Of a stretch of 9,225 nt of DNA, positions 5,950 through 9,225 are shown piece after piece (within the stretch, counting starts at the first letter, position 1; each line of letters starts with the position of its first letter). A model generated the notes under the pieces. The model was given only the letters and a program-made list of their open reading frames with translations. It ran no database searches and was not told the DNA's origin. Made by a program: the position numbers and the translations under genes. Source of the stretch: Hermodarchaeum sp048939595 (GTDB taxonomy: Archaea > Asgardarchaeota > Hermodarchaeia > Hermodarchaeales > Hermodarchaeaceae); assembly GCA_048939595.1 (NCBI GenBank), contig JBHLPI010000078.1, positions 1-9,225 on the forward strand, given 5' to 3'.

Positions 5950-7835
5950 TCTACAGCCACCTCTTCAGTCTCTTTTATTCGAATCTTGCCTGGGGACTCT
6001 ATACCAGTAACTTTGGTGATAACTTCTTCCAATTGCTTTGGGAGCGCTTCTAATTGTTTTTTGGTCATTTTCGAATCGGTTTGTTGAATGTTCACTAGCG
6101 ACTGACCCACAATGCGTGAATATCGAAGTAGCACATCTGCACGCCGTTCCTGTTCACGCCGTGTAATGACACGAACAATATGGCGTCGAAGTTTTCGACC
6201 TACTTCTTCAAAGGCGAGTTTCAACTCCCGAAGTAGGATATCATCTTCAGCCAGGGCTTGTTTGGATTGAGCTTTAAAGATCAGATGGACAAAGGGCCCG
6301 ACCACATTAGCAAAGAGTCGGACGGACCCAGTTGGAAGGCCATTACTGGCAACATCCATTCGGTAGTTACGCCAGTTTACTGAAGCGGCGGCCTTCCAAA
6401 TGGCACAATCTGAATTATCTCGTAGTTTTGGAGTTCGATTAACGAATCTGTATAGAACCCCTACACCCGACTGACTAGAAAGCGTAGGATCATATACAGC
6501 GGCAACTTCCACTGCAAATGCCAGGCCTTTACTGCTGGTAGGAGGTCGACTAACCGCCTCGACAAATTCCGCTTTGAATATCTCTTGTAAGGTCTGTCGA
6601 ATTACTTCTTCGCCAACGGGAACAACGGTCTCAGTGGGGGGAGCATAATATTTCTCTGAAATGAAACTGGCATAAAGGGCCTTAATTTGAGCTTGTGTGA
6701 GTTGCTTAGGTGAATGTTGAGATGTGATAGGATCCGTTCGCATCCGCTTCGCAGCTTTTGATAAAATCTGCTGCGCTTTTCGCCGGCTCAATCGGCAATA
6801 ACTTTTGGCAAGAAATTCAGTGAGCGTCTTATATGAAGTGTTCCGAATGAGATCCTGGAAATCGCCAATACTTGTCGAGGCTGGATGGGGCATAGCATAG
6901 CTAGGCTCTCGTACGAATTCACGAACCCGTCTTGGATAGATGTATACATCTCCATAGGGGTCAATGAAGATAATATTGATATGAGCATTCAGATACGAGG
7001 TTTGACGGACGTATTCATCTGCATACCCTCGTCGATAAGGAAGATTGAGAAAAGAGAGTTGGAGGTAGGTCCCATGATTGAAAGACATAGGAATTGCTGT
7101 TTCCTTTAGGAGGTAGTCTTTTTTGTTTTTACTTGTGGTGAAAAAGATCGATGCGTACCCTTGGCGTTCAGCCGGATGTCGGGTAGCTACAATGACCGGT
7201 CGACCAGTTGTATTTTGTGCATCACTGAAGGCACTTGAGGCACCAAAGCCTTGACTTCCTCGGGTCTGACAGAGTTTGAAGCTTTTACTACTGGCGAGAT
7301 AGAGTCCATATTGTTGTTGGTCTCGCTTTGTCATCCCAATTCCAGTATCCAGCGATTCAAAACTGTACATAAGGAGATTTCTTCCTGCGACCTCTGAGGG
7401 TAGGATCTCAGGTTTCTCTAGCTCTTGAAGAACCATTAGCAAAACAGGTTCGTGATGTATGATTTCACGAATTGGAGTAGCCAAGAGCTTAATTCGATCA
7501 GAAATGGCGGTTGCTGAAGTGGGTCGACGAGTGGTCTTTAGTTGTTGAGGGACTTCCGAATAAACAACGGTTCCTGGTGGCTCATCAAGTATAATTGGTT
7601 TTGAAATACTCCCTTTCGATTTTGGAGCACGATTCCAATAATAGGTTTCGAGGGCATCCAGAGCATTATCACTAAATTCTGCACAGTATTGGGTGAACTT
7701 GTGCATTTCCATGGAGAACCCAACAAGTTGGGTACGTTTTCGGAAAAACTCCGCAACTTCTCCACGACGGATGACACTATTATTTTCGGAGTGGCTAGGT
7801 GTTTCTGGGTTAGCTTCTGGTGTGGTTTTTCCCAT
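5946..7835 (-). CDS. top6B: DNA topoisomerase VI subunit B (ATPase), with inserted segment
   Basis: This 629-residue protein is the ATP-driven clamp subunit of topoisomerase VI. The GHKL ATPase fold shows the N box EFSDNALDA (E53, N57), the DxGxG motif DTGIGM (D163-G167) and the lid loop RGSQGFGAS (192-200) followed by TTGRP. The H2TH region covers about 310-365 (PHPAST, then LTEFLAKSYCRLSRRKAQQI). The transducer domain covers about 395-565, with VPVGEE, EFVEAVSR, the segment FAVEVAAVY, RFVNRTPKL and a long closing helix. The tail to 629 is charged and probably helical. It is about 100 residues longer than the common archaeal form of about 530, mainly from an insert at about residues 70-140 between the first two ATPase motifs. 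The PHP motif lacks its usual following glycine, and the common YGG after the transducer strand reads YDP. A GGGGT sequence 8 bases before the ATG supports the start. It is the first gene of the top6BA unit. Confidence 0.96.
   Translation of the reverse strand: MGKTTPEANPETPSHSENNSVIRRGEVAEFFRKRTQLVGFSMEMHKFTQYCAEFSDNALDALETYYWNRAPKSKGSISKPIILDEPPGTVVYSEVPQQLKTTRRPTSATAISDRIKLLATPIREIIHHEPVLLMVLQELEKPEILPSEVAGRNLLMYSFESLDTGIGMTKRDQQQYGLYLASSKSFKLCQTRGSQGFGASSAFSDAQNTTGRPVIVATRHPAERQGYASIFFTTSKNKKDYLLKETAIPMSFNHGTYLQLSFLNLPYRRGYADEYVRQTSYLNAHINIIFIDPYGDVYIYPRRVREFVREPSYAMPHPASTSIGDFQDLIRNTSYKTLTEFLAKSYCRLSRRKAQQILSKAAKRMRTDPITSQHSPKQLTQAQIKALYASFISEKYYAPPTETVVPVGEEVIRQTLQEIFKAEFVEAVSRPPTSSKGLAFAVEVAAVYDPTLSSQSGVGVLYRFVNRTPKLRDNSDCAIWKAAASVNWRNYRMDVASNGLPTGSVRLFANVVGPFVHLIFKAQSKQALAEDDILLRELKLAFEEVGRKLRRHIVRVITRREQERRADVLLRYSRIVGQSLVNIQQTDSKMTKKQLEALPKQLEEVITKVTGIESPGKIRIKETEEVAVE
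5957..5963 (-). promoter_or_regulatory. ribosome binding site of top6A inside top6B
   Basis: Read on the minus strand, GAGGTGG lies 7 bases before the top6A ATG. It is embedded in the last codons of top6B, next to the ATGA overlap. It is a near-perfect Shine-Dalgarno site, so top6A can initiate independently as well as by coupling, which suits equal subunit amounts. Confidence 0.65.
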
Positions 7836-7843
7836 CTGAGATT

Positions 7844-7848
7844 ACCCC
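7844..7848 (-). promoter_or_regulatory. ribosome binding site of top6B
   Basis: On the minus strand GGGGT, continuing AATC, lies 8 bases before the top6B ATG. It matches GGAGGTGATC imperfectly but has the right position and supports this start. Confidence 0.4.
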
Positions 7849-7904
7849 GCTTGGAATTTTGCGCCGACTAAAACCGTTACTCATGTTGACAAGGGAGAAG
7901 ACAA

Positions 7905-7924
7905 CTTAAATCTTTATCTTTAGG
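7905..7924 (-). promoter_or_regulatory. candidate BRE/TATA promoter of the top6BA operon
   Basis: On the minus strand this A/T-rich block reads an AAAG-rich stretch followed by GATTTAAG, resembling an archaeal BRE plus TATA element. Transcription starting about 25 bases downstream would leave a leader of roughly 45-50 bases before the top6B ATG. A small perfect hairpin, GGCAT/ATGCC at 7931-7945, lies immediately upstream and might be an operator or the end of the peptidase transcript. The rest of the 235-base gap between top6B and the peptidase gene shows only short hairpins and no gene. Confidence 0.35.
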
Positions 7925-8070
7925 TTAAAGGGCATCTCCAATGCCTTGAGGATATCTTGAACTACCCTCTTGCTACGGTTAGAGGAGGTGGCGCTACATG
8001 AATTAGGCGCGGATTAGCTATGTTAGGATATGTGAAGAATTTAGACACCTTATAAGCCTAATGGGGGGTA

Positions 8071-9225
8071 TTAGAGAGAATTGAACTTAGTTGCGGGACT
8101 CTTACCCAGAGCGATTAAGACGTCTCGTACGATTTTGATATCGTTGAGGTAGACGAATTCGTTATGGGTATGGTAATTGGTATCATGACGAATCGTCCCG
8201 AAACATACGACAGGTATTCCTGCTTGGGCAAGATGGGCTCCATCATTCCCACCCAAATCAGCCGCGATGGGAAGGGGTTCACCTACTACTTCCTTTGCTA
8301 GGGCTGAGAAATGACGAATGAAGGGATGTTTCACATCGGTGAAATACCCATCCACTTTGTTGAGAATCTTTATCTCATCGATAGTGGTTTTTTCTTTAGC
8401 TGCTAATTCAGAAACATACTTTCGTAAATCTGCTTCAGCCTGTTTTGGATCTTCTTCGGGAACCAACCGTCGATCGAAACGGATTTCACATTCTCCGGGG
8501 ATGACATTTTCTTTTTCACCGGCATGCATCATTGTGACAGTAAACCGTCCATGAACTTTAGGATAAGGGGCTTCAGGGGGGGCCTGGATTTTACTACGGA
8601 TTTTTGACACGGTGGAATGGTATCGTTTGAGTTTTTCAACAAAGGCTGTTGCTCGGTATATTGCATTATCTGCTTGTTCCGGATAGCCACTATGGCCTCC
8701 TTCTCCTTTGACAATAATTTGACCCCAGAGAGCACCGCTAGCCCCGATGCTGATATAATTAGGGGCGCTGTCAATAACGACGCCAGCATTACCTCGGATA
8801 CCAAGATCATCTAAAAGGTATCCAATTCCGGCCCGACCTCCAATTTCTTCATCTACTGTAACAAGTAGTTTGATATTTACTTCGGGTTCACCTTTGGCTA
8901 ATTCGCCCATGGCACTCATTGCTGCAACGATGTTGGATTTATCATCAGCAGCACCACGGCCAAAGGCCCGATCACTTGTCACTCGGAGACGGAAAGGTGG
9001 AGTGTTCCAGTTCGCTGCATCAGCTGGAACGACATCAAGGTGAGTGACGAAGAGTAAATCAACATCCGTGGTTCCGTCCAACGAGACAATAACGTTGGGT
9101 CGTGATTCTCCATCGATGGTAACACCGTGGCCATCTAAGACTTCTGTACCAAGACCTAGTTGTTGGGCAGTGAGTCGAATCATCTCTGAGCACTCGGCAT
9201 ACCCCATACGAGAATCGTTGGTTAC
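8071..9225 (-). CDS. M20-family metallopeptidase / deacylase (ArgE/DapE/CPG2 type), 5' end off the window
   Basis: The frame stays open to the right edge, with codons for VTNDSR before the first visible Met (9205-9207). M20 enzymes normally begin with a helix and a serine-containing loop at this point, so the true start lies outside and that Met is internal. Counting from it, the zinc-site residues are present: H56 and D58 in THLDVVPAD, bridging D88 in GRGAADDKS, catalytic E120 and ligand E121 in VDEEIGG, D146 in VIDSAP, and H346 in HTHNEFV. H172 in GGHSGYP belongs to the inserted dimerisation domain (about 160-280), which contributes to the active site of the partner chain. Members cut amide bonds of small peptides or N-acyl amino acids in the cytoplasm using two zinc ions. 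The substrate cannot be told from this sequence. It lies 235 bases upstream of top6B on the same strand, probably as a separate unit. Confidence 0.92.
   Translation of the reverse strand, partial: VTNDSRMGYAECSEMIRLTAQQLGLGTEVLDGHGVTIDGESRPNVIVSLDGTTDVDLLFVTHLDVVPADAANWNTPPFRLRVTSDRAFGRGAADDKSNIVAAMSAMGELAKGEPEVNIKLLVTVDEEIGGRAGIGYLLDDLGIRGNAGVVIDSAPNYISIGASGALWGQIIVKGEGGHSGYPEQADNAIYRATAFVEKLKRYHSTVSKIRSKIQAPPEAPYPKVHGRFTVTMMHAGEKENVIPGECEIRFDRRLVPEEDPKQAEADLRKYVSELAAKEKTTIDEIKILNKVDGYFTDVKHPFIRHFSALAKEVVGEPLPIAADLGGNDGAHLAQAGIPVVCFGTIRHDTNYHTHNEFVYLNDIKIVRDVLIALGKSPATKFNSL

Noticed and set aside
8003..8044. Repeated TTAG tetramers at irregular spacings of about 9-18 bases upstream of top6B
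   Set aside because: A four-base motif in AT-rich non-coding DNA recurs by chance, and the spacing is not regular.
7836..8070. Possible tRNA or other RNA gene in the longest gap
   Set aside because: No cloverleaf, T-loop motif or extended pairing was found by eye; only short hairpins are present.
8529..8810. Minus-strand 93-codon frame within the M20 peptidase gene
   Set aside because: It is an out-of-frame shadow of the peptidase, whose metal-binding motifs are intact in the other frame.
1..9225. CRISPR array, insertion sequence, integrase or phage genes
   Set aside because: No spaced direct repeats, terminal inverted repeats or transposase/integrase motifs were seen.

Overview
The window looks like archaeal chromosome. 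The deciding evidence is an adjacent pair on the minus strand encoding both subunits of DNA topoisomerase VI, B followed by A, with start and stop codons overlapping as ATGA. Supporting signs are a hexuloisomerase-type SIS protein, Lrp/MarR-like helix-turn-helix regulation, GAGG/GGTG Shine-Dalgarno sites and TATA/T-tract style signals rather than sigma-factor promoters. Some features (a long insert in Top6B, a membrane-anchored PH-like protein) would suit a deep lineage such as an Asgard archaeon, but the sequence alone cannot settle this and I hold it loosely.

Layout. Bases 1-4675 are a plus-strand run of five genes: the 3' end of a SIS-domain sugar-phosphate isomerase; an unrecognised 238-aa soluble protein; a small polytopic membrane protein resembling ECF-transporter S components, coupled to the previous gene by an ATGA overlap; a four-helix membrane protein with a C-terminal bacterial-PH-like (bPH2/DUF304) domain; and a 672-aa protein with two similar HTH plus Lrp-like sensor units behind an unrecognised N-terminal half. 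Bases 4714-9225 are minus-strand: top6A, top6B, and upstream of them an M20-family metallopeptidase that runs off the right edge. The two blocks converge at 4676-4713, where an imperfect inverted repeat could act as a two-way terminator.

How the genes work together. top6B and top6A form one transcription unit, with a strong Shine-Dalgarno site for top6A inside the end of top6B, and together make the A2B2 type IIB topoisomerase. The 238-aa protein and the S-component-like protein are probably co-translated and may share a task; no ECF ATPase or T-component gene is visible nearby. The remaining genes show no obvious common pathway. No rRNA, tRNA, CRISPR array, insertion sequence or phage gene was seen, and no gene-free stretch exceeds 300 bases; the longest, 7836-8070, holds the putative top6BA promoter and some small hairpins.

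Most interesting points: the roughly 70-residue insert in the Top6B ATPase domain, the duplicated regulator architecture, and the unknown protein coupled to an orphan S-component-like gene. I did not find convincing evidence of a wholly new multi-gene system.
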